DNA of 64,000 bases from contig DFLU01000001.1 in the NCBI GenBank assembly GCA_002375495.1, forward strand, positions 19,737 through 83,736, given 5' to 3'. Positions within the stretch are counted from its first letter, which is position 1. Every line of letters begins with the position of its first letter. This DNA comes from Flavobacteriaceae bacterium UBA3611 (GTDB lineage: Bacteria; Bacteroidota; Bacteroidia; Flavobacteriales; Flavobacteriaceae). Below are positions 16,743 to 26,137 of the stretch, piece after piece. A model generated the notes under the pieces. It saw only the letters and a program-made list of their open reading frames with translations. It ran no database searches and was not told the DNA's origin. The position numbers were made by a program, and so were the translations under genes.

Positions 16743-19700
16743 TTACTTTTTCACAATGCGTTTTACCACACTTGAAGTTTCCGAATTAATTCTAACGAAG
16801 TAGAGTCCGGTAGCCATATTCTCAAGAGAAATAGCCGTATCAACTCCAGCATCAGTTAGATCAATTGTGTTAATTGTTCTACCATTCACATCGGTTACGA
16901 TAGCCGAAGTTAAGTTCAGCGAACCGTTATTACGTAAGGTAACCACACCTGATGTAGGATTCGGGAATAAAGCAATTTCGTTTGCTAAGAGATTGTCTTC
17001 TACCCCTAATATTTCATCTACCGTAAGGTTAAATGTACATGTATCACTGTTAGTGGCCGCATCTGTTGCCGTAATGGTAATAACCGTAACTCCAGGGCCT
17101 ACTTGTGTACCTGCCGCTGGCGACTGGGTTTTAATAGGCGAAGCTGTACAATTATCTGTTGCCGTAGCAAGAGAAGTATAGTCTGGAATAGTAAACATTC
17201 CGCTACCATCGGTAATTGTTTCAGTTTCGTCTGCTGGGCATACTACTTCAGGTGCTTCTGCATCTACAGTAACTTCAGCTGGGGCACGAGATGCTAAACA
17301 TCCTGAAAACCCTACACCGATATCACTTGCAACACCATAATTTTCATCATTACAAACATCTGCCCAATCTACATTCGAATCGGTATCACCAAATCGCTTA
17401 AACGATTCGTTACAAACCGTTGTTAAAGAAGCGCCAGGTCCAGTCCAATCAAGATCAGCTGCCGTAATGTTGAATCCGTTGATGGTTACATTTAAAGCAG
17501 AAATTTCCGCAGCACTAAAGTTCCAGAATACAGAATCTACTACATTTCCAGAATCGTCTACAATAATGATCCATCCATTGCCGGTACTACCCCACCAGAT
17601 GTTATCGCCCCAATAATCTGAAGCTCCAGTAGCATCGCTAAAAGTTACAACGCTATCGGCTCCTATTTGGCCTAACGATTGTTGTACGCTATTCACAGTG
17701 TTGATGTTTGTATAAGGCTCATCACTTACAGCGACAGTATATCCAGTATAATCTGTAGCAACTCCAACATTCTGAATTTCCAAACGGTCTGGAGTTTCAA
17801 AAGTCATTTCAGAAATCACCAATTCAGACAAAGGTCCGGGCGGATTCTCCTGTGCGTACACTGTGGTGTTAGACACTGGGTTAAATGTATAGTCTTCCCC
17901 TTCAAACAAGAAGTTTCCTCCAGTTTCGGCGTCGAACCATCTAATTACGTTTGCAGGATCGTTTGGTGTTGCTGAAACCGTTACAGAATCACCCACACAG
18001 ATATCAGATGCACCCGTAGCAGTTGGTTCTGTTGGAACACCCAATACTTCTACTGAATCTGTAGCTGATGAAGCTACTGCACATGCTGTAGCAGTTACTT
18101 CATACATAATAGTGTGTACTCCAATTCCAGCTGCAGCAGGATCGAAGGTATACGTACTTCCGTTTCCATCATCTGTTACTCCAGGACCGCTGTATACACC
18201 TCCAAAAGGAGTTCCTCCAGTTAATCCGGTAAGTACTTCTTCATTCACACATACATCAGCTGGTGCTGTCATATTAGCTGTAGCAGACGGAGTATCGAAA
18301 GCTTCCGTTCCGTCAGAACGACTATTCGATGAACCTTGATCTGCGCTAAAACCTAATCCTCTACGCGCAAAAGCGTCCCAGATAAGACATTCGTTTGCAC
18401 CGCCATATAAGGCTTGGTCTGCTGCGAAGATAGCATCTCTACCATCTACAAAACCTGGGCTACAAGGCTGTAATTTCATTCCTTCGATAACCAAGGCCAA
18501 TGCTTGTACATTTCCAGCATCTAAATTCACATCTCCTTGGAAGTTGTAAATATCACTATCGACACCATGCTCTGCAATAAGTTCCCAAGTAAGTTCCCAT
18601 AACATCATAGACCAAACAGAACCAATACCGTGAGGAATTGCTGCCGACTTGATATCATCATAGGTTTGTGAGTTTATAGCAAAATCTGTGCTATATGGCT
18701 GTGGTCTAATTCCGCCGCCATTAGGTCCTTGTCCAAATAGGTACGTTCCAACAGCACGAGGGTCTTCTGCCATATCTCCAGGCTCTATCGTTAAGATAGC
18801 ACCTAGGAAATCACTCCATCCTTCTCCCATTTGCTCTGTATTTCCAAGACATCCTGCTTGGCTCGGTCCTCCGGTTAGTCGGTTTGAAACTCCATGGCCA
18901 TATTCGTGAACAATAACTAAGTTATCAAAGTCTCCATCTTTATCGTTACAGATATACATTTGCATACGTGGATTTCCACCATCAGGAGGTGTCCCAAAGT
19001 TTGCATTACAGGTTCCCGATCCATCTTGTGCTTCGGCATCGACAGAGTCTCCTCCTACACCATTTCCGCTATAGTTTAATTCTTGGAAATTTCCACCTGC
19101 TTCGTCGAAACCATACTGAAATAATACATCGTGGATGATGTTGTTCCAGTAAAATAAGTTTGTAATAGCCGCAGACTCATATTGGTTGCTATTGGTATAC
19201 ACTTGGTTGAAAGGAAATCCAGTAAAATCTAATGTTGCGCCTCCGTCAGGTTGAAAACCGAAGTTATCACCATCTTCATAGGCATCTACGTTATTTCCTT
19301 TTGTTACGGTAAACTCTGCACCTGCAGCTCCGTTGGTATCGTGCCATCCAAAAGGTGATGCCAATAAATCGGCTGGATTTGTCACAATACTTCTTGAACC
19401 GAAATACGGACTTTCTACAGGAATTGCAAATACTTCATAGCTATTTGGAGGAAGTGTTGCATTGGCAACCATCTCATTATAATTAGGAATATCGTATAAG
19501 TTCTTATGGAAATCTAACGCTTTAGCTTCGCTTGGTTCATGAGTATGGTTAAGGTTACAATTTACCATCCAATTTACCTTGTCTACAATGGCGCCTGTAT
19601 TAGCATTTACACGTACACTCCACCAATCGTGTCCTGAAACTTCTTGGATTGAAAGATCCCAAGCCAAAACTAATTCATTTGCTTCGTTTAATTGGTAGGT

Positions 19701-20189
19701 CAATTTTGCAGGAATTTCACTTAACGAAACACTCCCTTTCGAGATGCGTGTTTCTTGTGCTACACCCTCTTTAGTTTCTAATACAGAAAGTGATCCGGTT
19801 GTATATCCCAACTGGTCTGCCGCAGCCTCTACGGCTTGCACTGCAGATAACGAAGGGGTATTCCCTGAGCTTGTTCTGCTTGTTGTTTGATTTACAAAAC
19901 GGTTGCTCTGGGTTAGTAGTGAACCATCTGGACTCAAGTGTATTCCAGATTCTGAGCCATATACTTCAAGGCCATTTACCAACTGTCTATAATATATATG
20001 AGTGACACCGCTGGTGCTACTCACATTTTGATCGGTGATGGTCCATTGTACATCGTTGTACTCTAACTGGCCATTTTCTACTAGTTGCGATAGCGTATAA
20101 TCTATCTTCGGTGCATACGTTTGGGCTACAGTTTGGCCAAAACATAGGCAAAGGAATGCTAGTATCATTCCGTAGGAAACTTTTTTCAT
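16743..20189 (-). CDS. Secreted M36 (fungalysin) metallopeptidase with T9SS tail
   Basis: Zinc endopeptidase of 1148 residues. Order: signal peptide (1-22); FTP-like propeptide (about 30-215); M36 catalytic domain with HEYGH at 428-432 and third zinc ligand Glu456 in MGEGWSD; Ig-like segment with a TAT.CAVAS.ATDSVEV region; a lamin-tail-like stretch (LVISEMTFETPDRLEIQNVG); a HYR-type domain (VVCPADETETITDGSG); and a type IX secretion sorting domain (ALFPNPTSG to VVKRIVKK). It is exported through the T9SS to the surface or medium and degrades proteins. Monocistronic, with promoter at 20237-20268 and terminator at 16690. Confidence 0.95.
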   Translation of the reverse strand: MKKVSYGMILAFLCLCFGQTVAQTYAPKIDYTLSQLVENGQLEYNDVQWTITDQNVSSTSGVTHIYYRQLVNGLEVYGSESGIHLSPDGSLLTQSNRFVNQTTSRTSSGNTPSLSAVQAVEAAADQLGYTTGSLSVLETKEGVAQETRISKGSVSLSEIPAKLTYQLNEANELVLAWDLSIQEVSGHDWWSVRVNANTGAIVDKVNWMVNCNLNHTHEPSEAKALDFHKNLYDIPNYNEMVANATLPPNSYEVFAIPVESPYFGSRSIVTNPADLLASPFGWHDTNGAAGAEFTVTKGNNVDAYEDGDNFGFQPDGGATLDFTGFPFNQVYTNSNQYESAAITNLFYWNNIIHDVLFQYGFDEAGGNFQELNYSGNGVGGDSVDAEAQDGSGTCNANFGTPPDGGNPRMQMYICNDKDGDFDNLVIVHEYGHGVSNRLTGGPSQAGCLGNTEQMGEGWSDFLGAILTIEPGDMAEDPRAVGTYLFGQGPNGGGIRPQPYSTDFAINSQTYDDIKSAAIPHGIGSVWSMMLWELTWELIAEHGVDSDIYNFQGDVNLDAGNVQALALVIEGMKLQPCSPGFVDGRDAIFAADQALYGGANECLIWDAFARRGLGFSADQGSSNSRSDGTEAFDTPSATANMTAPADVCVNEEVLTGLTGGTPFGGVYSGPGVTDDGNGSTYTFDPAAAGIGVHTIMYEVTATACAVASSATDSVEVLGVPTEPTATGASDICVGDSVTVSATPNDPANVIRWFDAETGGNFLFEGEDYTFNPVSNTTVYAQENPPGPLSELVISEMTFETPDRLEIQNVGVATDYTGYTVAVSDEPYTNINTVNSVQQSLGQIGADSVVTFSDATGASDYWGDNIWWGSTGNGWIIIVDDSGNVVDSVFWNFSAAEISALNVTINGFNITAADLDWTGPGASLTTVCNESFKRFGDTDSNVDWADVCNDENYGVASDIGVGFSGCLASRAPAEVTVDAEAPEVVCPADETETITDGSGMFTIPDYTSLATATDNCTASPIKTQSPAAGTQVGPGVTVITITATDAATNSDTCTFNLTVDEILGVEDNLLANEIALFPNPTSGVVTLRNNGSLNLTSAIVTDVNGRTINTIDLTDAGVDTAISLENMATGLYFVRINSETSSVVKRIVKK

Positions 20190-20236
20190 AGGGTATAGTT
20201 TAGATTAGAAATGCGATTTGGGTCGCAATTTTGGCG

Positions 20237-20268
20237 TAAAAATATCAAATTAAAGCATTTATAACAAA
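20237..20268 (-). promoter_or_regulatory. Promoter of the M36 peptidase gene
   Basis: Minus-strand TTTG (-33), exactly 20 bp, then TATTTTTA (-7). The leader would be about 40 nt. Confidence 0.6.
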
Positions 20269-20383
20269 ATTTTTAATGGTATCCTGAAATTTTTAACATT
20301 TCAACAATTTTAGGGTGTAAATAGCAGTGATTATTGAATTTATCATATTTAAGTTTGTATCATCATCTATTTATTTATCTTAG

Positions 20384-20391
20384 TACCTTCA
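20384..20391 (+). promoter_or_regulatory. -7 box of the ECF sigma gene
   Basis: TACCTTCA resembles TAnnTTTG and ends 5 bp before ATG 20397. Transcription would begin at or just before that ATG, so the message is either leaderless or is translated from the in-frame ATG at 20406. A TTTG at 20354-20357 is 26 bp upstream, longer than usual. Confidence 0.4.
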
Positions 20392-20396
20392 CATAA

Positions 20397-20951
20397 ATGT
20401 GTTATATGGAACAACCCAATGAATTAATCATTAGCATGCAAAAAGGCGACGAACGTGCCTTTTCTAAATTGTATACAATGTACTCTGAAGCTATATACGG
20501 AATAATCTACAGTATAGTTTTAGACGAAGCGATTGCCGAAGAAGTTTTGCAGGATGCATTTATCAAAATTTGGAACAACAGCAATTCGTATGATATCACC
20601 AAAGGACGTTTTTTTACTTGGATACTCAATATTGCTCGGAATACCGCTATTGACAAGACACGCTCTAAGAGTTACAAAAACAGCAAAAAAAACCTAAGTA
20701 CTACAAATTTCGTAGATATTTTGCAGTCGGGTGATAACCTAAACAAAGCCACCAATGCAATAGGCGTTCGCAAATTTGTGGAAAAATTAAAACCTACTTG
20801 CATTAAGATTATCGAACTTTTGTTCTTTAAAGGTTTTACCCAAAAAGATGCAGCTGAAAATTTAGAAATGCCACTAGGCACATTAAAAACACGAAATAGA
20901 AATTGTCTTAAAGACCTGCGTTTAGTGGTTCTTGGACCCCAACAAATATGA
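20397..20951 (+). CDS. ECF RNA polymerase sigma factor
   Basis: 184 residues (181 from the alternative ATG at 20406). Sigma region 2 is seen in AFSKLYTMYSEAIYGIIYSIV and EEVLQDAFIKIWNN...GRFFTWILNIARNTAID; region 4 in KIIELLFFKGFTQKDAAENLEMPLGTLKTRNR. It belongs to the SigK/RpoE-like ECF group. The next gene overlaps by 4 bp and encodes its anti-sigma partner, so activity is held back until a signal releases it. Targets are unknown; the divergent and nearby exported proteins are candidates. Confidence 0.93.
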   Translation: MCYMEQPNELIISMQKGDERAFSKLYTMYSEAIYGIIYSIVLDEAIAEEVLQDAFIKIWNNSNSYDITKGRFFTWILNIARNTAIDKTRSKSYKNSKKNLSTTNFVDILQSGDNLNKATNAIGVRKFVEKLKPTCIKIIELLFFKGFTQKDAAENLEMPLGTLKTRNRNCLKDLRLVVLGPQQI

Positions 20952-21751
20952 CCGAAGTAGAAATTATAGAATCAGGAAAATTAGAACTGTATGTTTGCGG
21001 TGCTTTGCCAGAAAGTGAAGCCCTTGAACTGCAGCAATCTATTGCTTCATCTATGGCACTTCAAAAAGAAGTTGAAATTATTGAAGCTTCTTATATCAGC
21101 TTGGCAGAAAATGTAGCGCCTCCACTTTCGGCAGTGGTATGGACCTATATATTAGATGCCATCGGTAAAGTGAAGTCTATAGATTCAGGAACTAGTAGCA
21201 GCACAAATTGGGCTGCTATTACAGGATGGGCGGCTGCAATTGCAGCTATATGCGGACTGTTCTGGATGTTAAATCAAAACAATGAACTGGAACGTGACGT
21301 ACAAATCACAACTACAGAGAACACTGAACTGCAAGAAACTTTAACGGATGCCGAAGAACGCCAGTTGCTTACAGAGGGTATCTTAGCCGATATTAGAAGT
21401 GACAACTTTAAAACGGTTCCTTTACCTGCCAACCCAGCCGTTGCGCCAGAAGCATTTGCCAAAGCATATTATAATTCTGATGATAATATTGCATATATAG
21501 ACGCGGCTAAACTACCGCCTGCTCCAAAAGGAAAGGTGTATCAAGTTTGGGCTTTAAAAATGCAGCCCTTAACACCTAATAGCATGGGACTACTTGAAGA
21601 CCTCACGGCGCTAAAGCCAGGACTTTACAAGTTTGAAAATTTCCCCGAGGCTGAAGGTTTCGGAATTACTTTAGAGCCCGAAGGTGGAAGCGAAAGCCCT
21701 ACATTAACCCAATTGTACGTATTGGGTACCGTAGCACCATCAGCACCGTAA
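20948..21751 (+). CDS. RskA-type anti-sigma factor
   Basis: 267 residues. The N-terminal zinc-finger-like/ASD region (about 1-75) is cytoplasmic, one membrane segment lies at about 93-108 (WAAITGWAAAIAAICGLFW), then a short coiled coil (112-140) and a periplasmic RskA C-terminal domain (about 150-267, KAYYNSDDNIAYIDAAKLPPAP...VYQVWAL). It should hold the preceding sigma factor at the membrane. ATGA overlap with the sigma gene gives coupled synthesis in fixed ratio. Confidence 0.9.
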   Translation: MTEVEIIESGKLELYVCGALPESEALELQQSIASSMALQKEVEIIEASYISLAENVAPPLSAVVWTYILDAIGKVKSIDSGTSSSTNWAAITGWAAAIAAICGLFWMLNQNNELERDVQITTTENTELQETLTDAEERQLLTEGILADIRSDNFKTVPLPANPAVAPEAFAKAYYNSDDNIAYIDAAKLPPAPKGKVYQVWALKMQPLTPNSMGLLEDLTALKPGLYKFENFPEAEGFGITLEPEGGSESPTLTQLYVLGTVAPSAP

Positions 21752-21779
21752 TTCGAATAACAGATATTTAGTACAAATT

Positions 21780-21815
21780 AAAGCGCCACTTTCTCTCTAT
21801 TGAAAGTGGCGCTTT
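21780..21815 (+). terminator. Terminator of the sigma/anti-sigma operon
   Basis: Perfect 14-bp stem AAAGCGCCACTTTC / GAAAGTGGCGCTTT with an 8-nt loop. The following T-tract is short. Confidence 0.75.
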
Positions 21816-21828
21816 GGTATACAAAAAA

Positions 21829-21852
21829 GGCATCCTTACGAATAAGGATGCC
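21829..21852 (-). terminator. Distal terminator of the DUF4331/TPR operon
   Basis: 10-bp stem GGCATCCTTA / TAAGGATGCC with a 4-nt loop; on the minus strand six T residues follow. Confidence 0.75.
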
Positions 21853-21877
21853 CTAACTAACAAAAAAACTCTGAAAA

Positions 21878-21893
21878 AACCGGTAATCCGGTT
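21878..21893 (-). terminator. Proximal terminator of the DUF4331/TPR operon
   Basis: Stem AACCGG / CCGGTT with loop TAAT and a following T-tract on the minus strand, 65 bp after the TPR stop. It forms a tandem pair with 21829-21852. Confidence 0.6.
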
Positions 21894-21958
21894 ATTGACT
21901 ATCTAAAAAGATAACCAACCATTGTATCCATATTTACGTAATAAATAGCAAGGTGGTT

Positions 21959-23242
21959 TTAAAGAGACTCGATTTTTTCGTAGAGCACCGGACCAACTTC
22001 AAATTCTGCTTCTAACAAGTCAGCTTTTAACGGACTCACCTTTTCGGAAAGGCCATTTGCTTTATACACCATCGCCGCATGATACAATGCCATAGGCTCT
22101 TCTGTCTTACCAATTACATGTGTATCGATAGTTTTTAAAGCTTCTTCCTCCATACCGTTTTTGAGCTGTGCCAACGCGAGTAAGTGATAGGTTTCTGGAG
22201 TAGCTCGATTCTTAACTTCTTCTTGGGCAATCTCTAATGCCTTCTTCGGATTACTTTCGGCATATACTTCTATAAGATAAGTGTTGTACATAGCTCCGTA
22301 ATTTCCTTTTGCTACTGCATCCATAAACTTTTGGGTAAATGCTTTACTCTTGGCAGTTTCACCATTAAATTCGGCCATCTCAGCTCTCAATAAATAATAG
22401 TCAGGTACTTGGTGCTGTACCGAAATACTATCTAAAATCCGAGAGGCTGTCTCCGTATCTTTTTCCCCAGAATAGGCAATCCACGCCAAGCCTTTTTTAG
22501 CATAGGCATTATCTGGTTGCATATTGAGCGATTTTATATACTGCCAATACGAGTCTTGTATACGCCCTGCATGACCGTAGAAGTCGCCCAAGTTAGTGTA
22601 GGTCCATAATTGTAAAGGCTCACTCTTTCGGCCATCTGCGACGTCTCTTGCTTTTTCTAGAAAACGAATTGCAGCATCCAGATCACCTTTGTAGTCATTC
22701 CATTTTGCCAATCGTAATAAGTAATTATAATCAGAAAGATTTTTCGACTTTTCTAACATTTCCGAAGCCTTGTCATACATACCCAATTCCATATAAACGT
22801 CGAATAGCATCAATTCTGTCGCTTTTTTATTAGAGACGCCGGCGTAGCTTTCTTCCAGAATTGTCTTGGCTTCCTGGAATCTGTGTTGACTAATATAATT
22901 TCGTGCGAGTCCACGTGCAAATCCGTCTTTATTATGGGCAGAATTGGCCATTCCTTTTTTATAGAGTGTTTCAGCAGCGTATAAATTCTCAACATTCCCT
23001 GTAGCATCAAAAAGTGTTGTATACGCCCCGGCTAGTGCGCCAAGGCTTCCTACACCTGTAGTATCTGCAGAAAGTTTATTAGACCAGAAGTCTCTTTCGG
23101 CCATAGCGTTTTTATAGGTATTGCCTTGTTCGGTCGATAAATATTTGTCGTAGTGTTCGGGGTTGGTAACTTTTACTTCAGGTGTGTTTTCAGCACACGA
23201 GAAACAAAATGCTAGCAATCCGATAAAAAGTAGTTTTTTCAT
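21959..23242 (-). CDS. TPR-repeat lipoprotein
   Basis: 427 residues. The lipobox FCFSC (Cys16) marks a lipoprotein. The rest is helical, with degenerate tetratricopeptide repeats from about residue 60 to 410 (for example ARNYISQHRFQEAKTILEES and LYKKGMANSAHNKDGFARG). TPR proteins are scaffolds for protein binding. It is the last gene of a three-gene operon with two DUF4331 proteins, a neighbourhood shared by several Bacteroidota; a joint cell-envelope role is inferred. No enzymatic motif is seen. Confidence 0.85.
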   Translation of the reverse strand: MKKLLFIGLLAFCFSCAENTPEVKVTNPEHYDKYLSTEQGNTYKNAMAERDFWSNKLSADTTGVGSLGALAGAYTTLFDATGNVENLYAAETLYKKGMANSAHNKDGFARGLARNYISQHRFQEAKTILEESYAGVSNKKATELMLFDVYMELGMYDKASEMLEKSKNLSDYNYLLRLAKWNDYKGDLDAAIRFLEKARDVADGRKSEPLQLWTYTNLGDFYGHAGRIQDSYWQYIKSLNMQPDNAYAKKGLAWIAYSGEKDTETASRILDSISVQHQVPDYYLLRAEMAEFNGETAKSKAFTQKFMDAVAKGNYGAMYNTYLIEVYAESNPKKALEIAQEEVKNRATPETYHLLALAQLKNGMEEEALKTIDTHVIGKTEEPMALYHAAMVYKANGLSEKVSPLKADLLEAEFEVGPVLYEKIESL

Positions 23243-23257
23243 AGTTTAAGTTAAAAT

Positions 23258-23291
23258 AAAAAAGAGCAATACGAATATATTGCCCTTTTTT
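23258..23291 (-). terminator. Attenuator-like terminator between DUF4331 and TPR genes
   Basis: Stem around GGGCAATA / TATTGCTC with one mismatch, flanked by A- and T-tracts, inside the 72-bp gap of the operon. It could lower expression of the TPR gene relative to the upstream genes. Confidence 0.6.
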
Positions 23292-23314
23292 CAATCATAT
23301 TAAATTATTTCAGT

Positions 23315-24034
23315 TTACAGTGTGTTAGGTCCTGACATATAAGGGAAAGGAAGTGAAAAATCTCGGTCTCCTGGTCCAACACTATCAGAAATCAACAACG
23401 GCTCGCCTTCTGGGTCTCCGTCAAAGTTCAAGTTCATGAGGTCTCCTCCACCAAAAATTAAGATCAAGGAAATATCAATAACGTCATCTTGCAACGTACG
23501 TCCTGTTAATGCAACACCTGTAGAAGGATCGAAATACGTTGTTTGCGCATTCGGTGCCACTTGCAGTGCATCAAACTGAGCCAATACGGTTGTAAAAGTC
23601 GCGGCATCTAGGCCTAATATATTGGTTTCATAATTTACATCTGCAGGGTCTAAACCTAAAGCAACTGCGTACACATCAAAATATGCTTCCATATTTTGTT
23701 GAAAGATAGGCTGGAACGATGCTCTACCACTAACAATAGTTGTATTAAAATCGTTCTTCACCATATCGGTTCCACCAAATACGGTGTTAATTCCTGGTCT
23801 ACCCATTACGTCTTCTTGCGCATACGTACCTGAAAAATCAAGTACAACGGCACAAGGCTCACAGAATGTTCCACCACAATCGACACCTTCCTCATCGGCA
23901 TTCATAATACCATCGTCACAGGTTGGTTCGTTAAGGGCGTTTCCGTTATCATCATCGTCTGCACATTGTACAAACATAGCCGTGGTGCATATTGCTACCG
24001 TAGCCATTACTATATATCTATATATTTTTTTCAT
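23315..24034 (-). CDS. DUF4331 lipoprotein (C-terminal-half type)
   Basis: 239 residues. Signal with a Cys at about 24 (FVQCADDDD), then a Cys-rich stretch (CDDGIMNADEEGVDCGG, FCEPC; residues 39-61), then sequence matching the second half of DUF4331 proteins (GRPGINTVF, GRTLQDDVIDISLILIFGG). The neighbouring gene carries the first half, so the domain is spread over two polypeptides that probably form one complex. The biochemical function is not known. 28 bp separate it from the upstream gene. Confidence 0.8.
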   Translation of the reverse strand: MKKIYRYIVMATVAICTTAMFVQCADDDDNGNALNEPTCDDGIMNADEEGVDCGGTFCEPCAVVLDFSGTYAQEDVMGRPGINTVFGGTDMVKNDFNTTIVSGRASFQPIFQQNMEAYFDVYAVALGLDPADVNYETNILGLDAATFTTVLAQFDALQVAPNAQTTYFDPSTGVALTGRTLQDDVIDISLILIFGGGDLMNLNFDGDPEGEPLLISDSVGPGDRDFSLPFPYMSGPNTL

Positions 24035-24062
24035 TTTTGTTTCTTTTATCTGTATTAGCTAT

Positions 24063-24776
24063 TTATTGTTTTCTTTTTGTAGAAACCCACATATTGTAGG
24101 CATCTGGCAATCCGTCTACTAGTCCGGCAGCAGTTGCTACGTGAGTAGGTGCTGTACCAAACATACTATTGGGTACCTCTACCGTTATAGCAAGTACATT
24201 TAAATCTTCAAAAAAGTCGGTTGCTTGGTCTGGAGGTAAAAATCCTTCAGGGGCAACAGCTCCAGAAGCCACTTGGTTAAATCGCTCAAAGTCGAAATAG
24301 AAATAATCTCTACGTGGTCCAGCAAAGAATGTCATTCCATTATTGGTGGCCACTTCTGTTTCTCCTACTCCGGAAATTTTAACGCTGGTCATGGGTCCTG
24401 TTACCTGGACTTCACTGTTTAAACCTGTTTGTGCAGGTGCAGTGGGTCCGAAAAAGTACATAGAATCTCCTCTACGAACGGCTTGAATAACTAGATCTTC
24501 CACAAAATCTCCTGTGTTGTCTATATTGAATTCTACCATAACATCTTCTTCAAACGTTGCCATTTCGGTGACGTTCCCAGCTGTTAAGGGTCCTTGAATG
24601 GTTGCGATGAGCACAGTGTTGTTCGGGTTGCTACCTTCAAAAGCATAGAAATCTGCTATGTCTGAAGATGTCAGTGCTACAGCCGGTGCATCAATGTGAT
24701 CGGCAGCTATCAGGAATACAGAGAGTATCGCTACTCCTAATCCGCCAATTGCTGCAATTAGTTTTGTTTTTTTCAT
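24063..24776 (-). CDS. DUF4331 exported protein (N-terminal-half type)
   Basis: 237 residues from the ATG at 24776, which begins a proper signal peptide (MKKTKLIAAIGG..., cleavage near ADH); a start 45 bp upstream would put extra hydrophobic residues ahead and is less likely. Motifs ADHIDAPAVALTSSDIADFYAFEG, FNIDNTGDFVEDLVIQ and FFAGPRRDYFYFDFERF are typical of DUF4331. First gene of the operon with 23315-24034 and the TPR lipoprotein. A minus-strand TACTTTCA at 24810-24817 may be the -7 box. Confidence 0.85.
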   Translation of the reverse strand: MKKTKLIAAIGGLGVAILSVFLIAADHIDAPAVALTSSDIADFYAFEGSNPNNTVLIATIQGPLTAGNVTEMATFEEDVMVEFNIDNTGDFVEDLVIQAVRRGDSMYFFGPTAPAQTGLNSEVQVTGPMTSVKISGVGETEVATNNGMTFFAGPRRDYFYFDFERFNQVASGAVAPEGFLPPDQATDFFEDLNVLAITVEVPNSMFGTAPTHVATAAGLVDGLPDAYNMWVSTKRKQ

Positions 24777-24943
24777 TTTGAAAAGTTTAATTATTAATAA
24801 TAGTTTTTTTGAAAGTACCAACGGCTGGTTTATTTGGCTATTTTTACCTTCACAATAAGATACGTCTAAAATAGGCGTACGGTTTTTGGCTACAAGTTAA
24901 TCTTCTGTTAACTAATACCAAAAAGACTCTTAAACAAAACTGA

Positions 24944-26134
24944 ATGAACCCTTCAGCTAGCGGATGGATTCCAAAATATATGGCACTTTGGCAAGATGCA
25001 GCTGCATTAGGCACTACCAACTTTAGTGAAGTGCCCTACCTTGTTCTTCAAGAAAACGGATTCTTGTACGGGGTGTCTGTTGCTCCTTTGTTATTTCCGC
25101 TACCGACAAAGATACTACTAACTACAGACGAACTCACCAAAACCAATCTATTTCATTTATTGGTAACCAAGTATTTCGTACATGCTCCAAAAGCGACCAC
25201 CAAAGAAGCTATTACTTCTATTCTTGAATTTTACCATCATATTGAAAAAGGAAAAAAAGGTTTTTTTCAACAATTTGCCCGCTATTCTAAAACCCACGCA
25301 AAGTTAGAGGGCGTGTTGTCTGTTCGATTGCATGAATCGAACAGTTTGCTAAAACGAAGTTTTACATCTTTGCTTACGTATGCTTTCTTATATGTCGATG
25401 TGCTTGCGTACGAACATTATCTGCAAAAGAAGACAGGAACAAAGAAATTAATTAACGAATATGAAAATCTAGTGCTGCAAACCTGTTTTGAAGCGTTGCA
25501 AAGCAAACAAAAGAAAAATAAATACGACAAACTCCTCATTGAATTGTTTGAAGCCACCTCATCATACACCAACACCAAGAAAAGTGAGCAGTTCAATTTG
25601 GAAAATGCCACCACAATGCCCATTGAACAACGCAGGTACATCTTAGACTTAAGCTGTTTGGCCGTATGGGACGACCATACTATGGATGCCAGCGAAGAAC
25701 ATTTTTTAAAAAATTTATGCGAAAGGCTTCAATTGCCAGACGCAGATCTAGTGGCAAGTGTTCAGGCTATCATCATGCTAACCCAAAACAAATCGGTTCG
25801 TCTTAAACTGTTTGAGTATTCACATCCTGTGAATCAATTCTATAAACAGGCGACCAAAACCGTAAAGACACTCATCATCAGAAATAAGTCTAGACTGCTA
25901 ACTGAATTGGATGAAAGTGGTGAATTGCTCCTTTTATTAGGAAAATCTACCACCAGAGAACTTTCAAAAGAAGAAAAAAAGAAAGTGCGGTCGCAATTGT
26001 TGGATATTTGCAAGACCATTCCTTCATTAACCATATTTTTACTACCGGGCGGTACATTACTACTCCCGCTATTTATAAAATTGATTCCGCAATTATTACC
26101 TTCGGCATTCGACGAAAACCGTATTGAAAAATAA
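24944..26134 (+). CDS. LETM1-like protein
   Basis: 396 residues. The C-terminal region (about 335-390: ELSKEEKKKVRSQLLDICKTIPSLTIFLLPGG then a hydrophobic segment LLLPLFIKLIPQLLPSAF) resembles the LETM1 domain; flavobacterial members are labelled LETM1-related biofilm-associated proteins. A TerB-like helical stretch lies at about 235-270 (LDLSCLAVWDDHTMDASEEHFL). There is no signal peptide. The role is unknown; eukaryotic LETM1 handles K+ or Ca2+ exchange in mitochondria. The next gene follows after 3 bp, so they form an operon. Confidence 0.8.
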   Translation: MNPSASGWIPKYMALWQDAAALGTTNFSEVPYLVLQENGFLYGVSVAPLLFPLPTKILLTTDELTKTNLFHLLVTKYFVHAPKATTKEAITSILEFYHHIEKGKKGFFQQFARYSKTHAKLEGVLSVRLHESNSLLKRSFTSLLTYAFLYVDVLAYEHYLQKKTGTKKLINEYENLVLQTCFEALQSKQKKNKYDKLLIELFEATSSYTNTKKSEQFNLENATTMPIEQRRYILDLSCLAVWDDHTMDASEEHFLKNLCERLQLPDADLVASVQAIIMLTQNKSVRLKLFEYSHPVNQFYKQATKTVKTLIIRNKSRLLTELDESGELLLLLGKSTTRELSKEEKKKVRSQLLDICKTIPSLTIFLLPGGTLLLPLFIKLIPQLLPSAFDENRIEK

Positions 26135-26137
26135 ACT

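Noticed and set aside
23315..24776. A frameshifted single DUF4331 gene
   Set aside because: Each half has its own signal peptide and start, so these are two genes.
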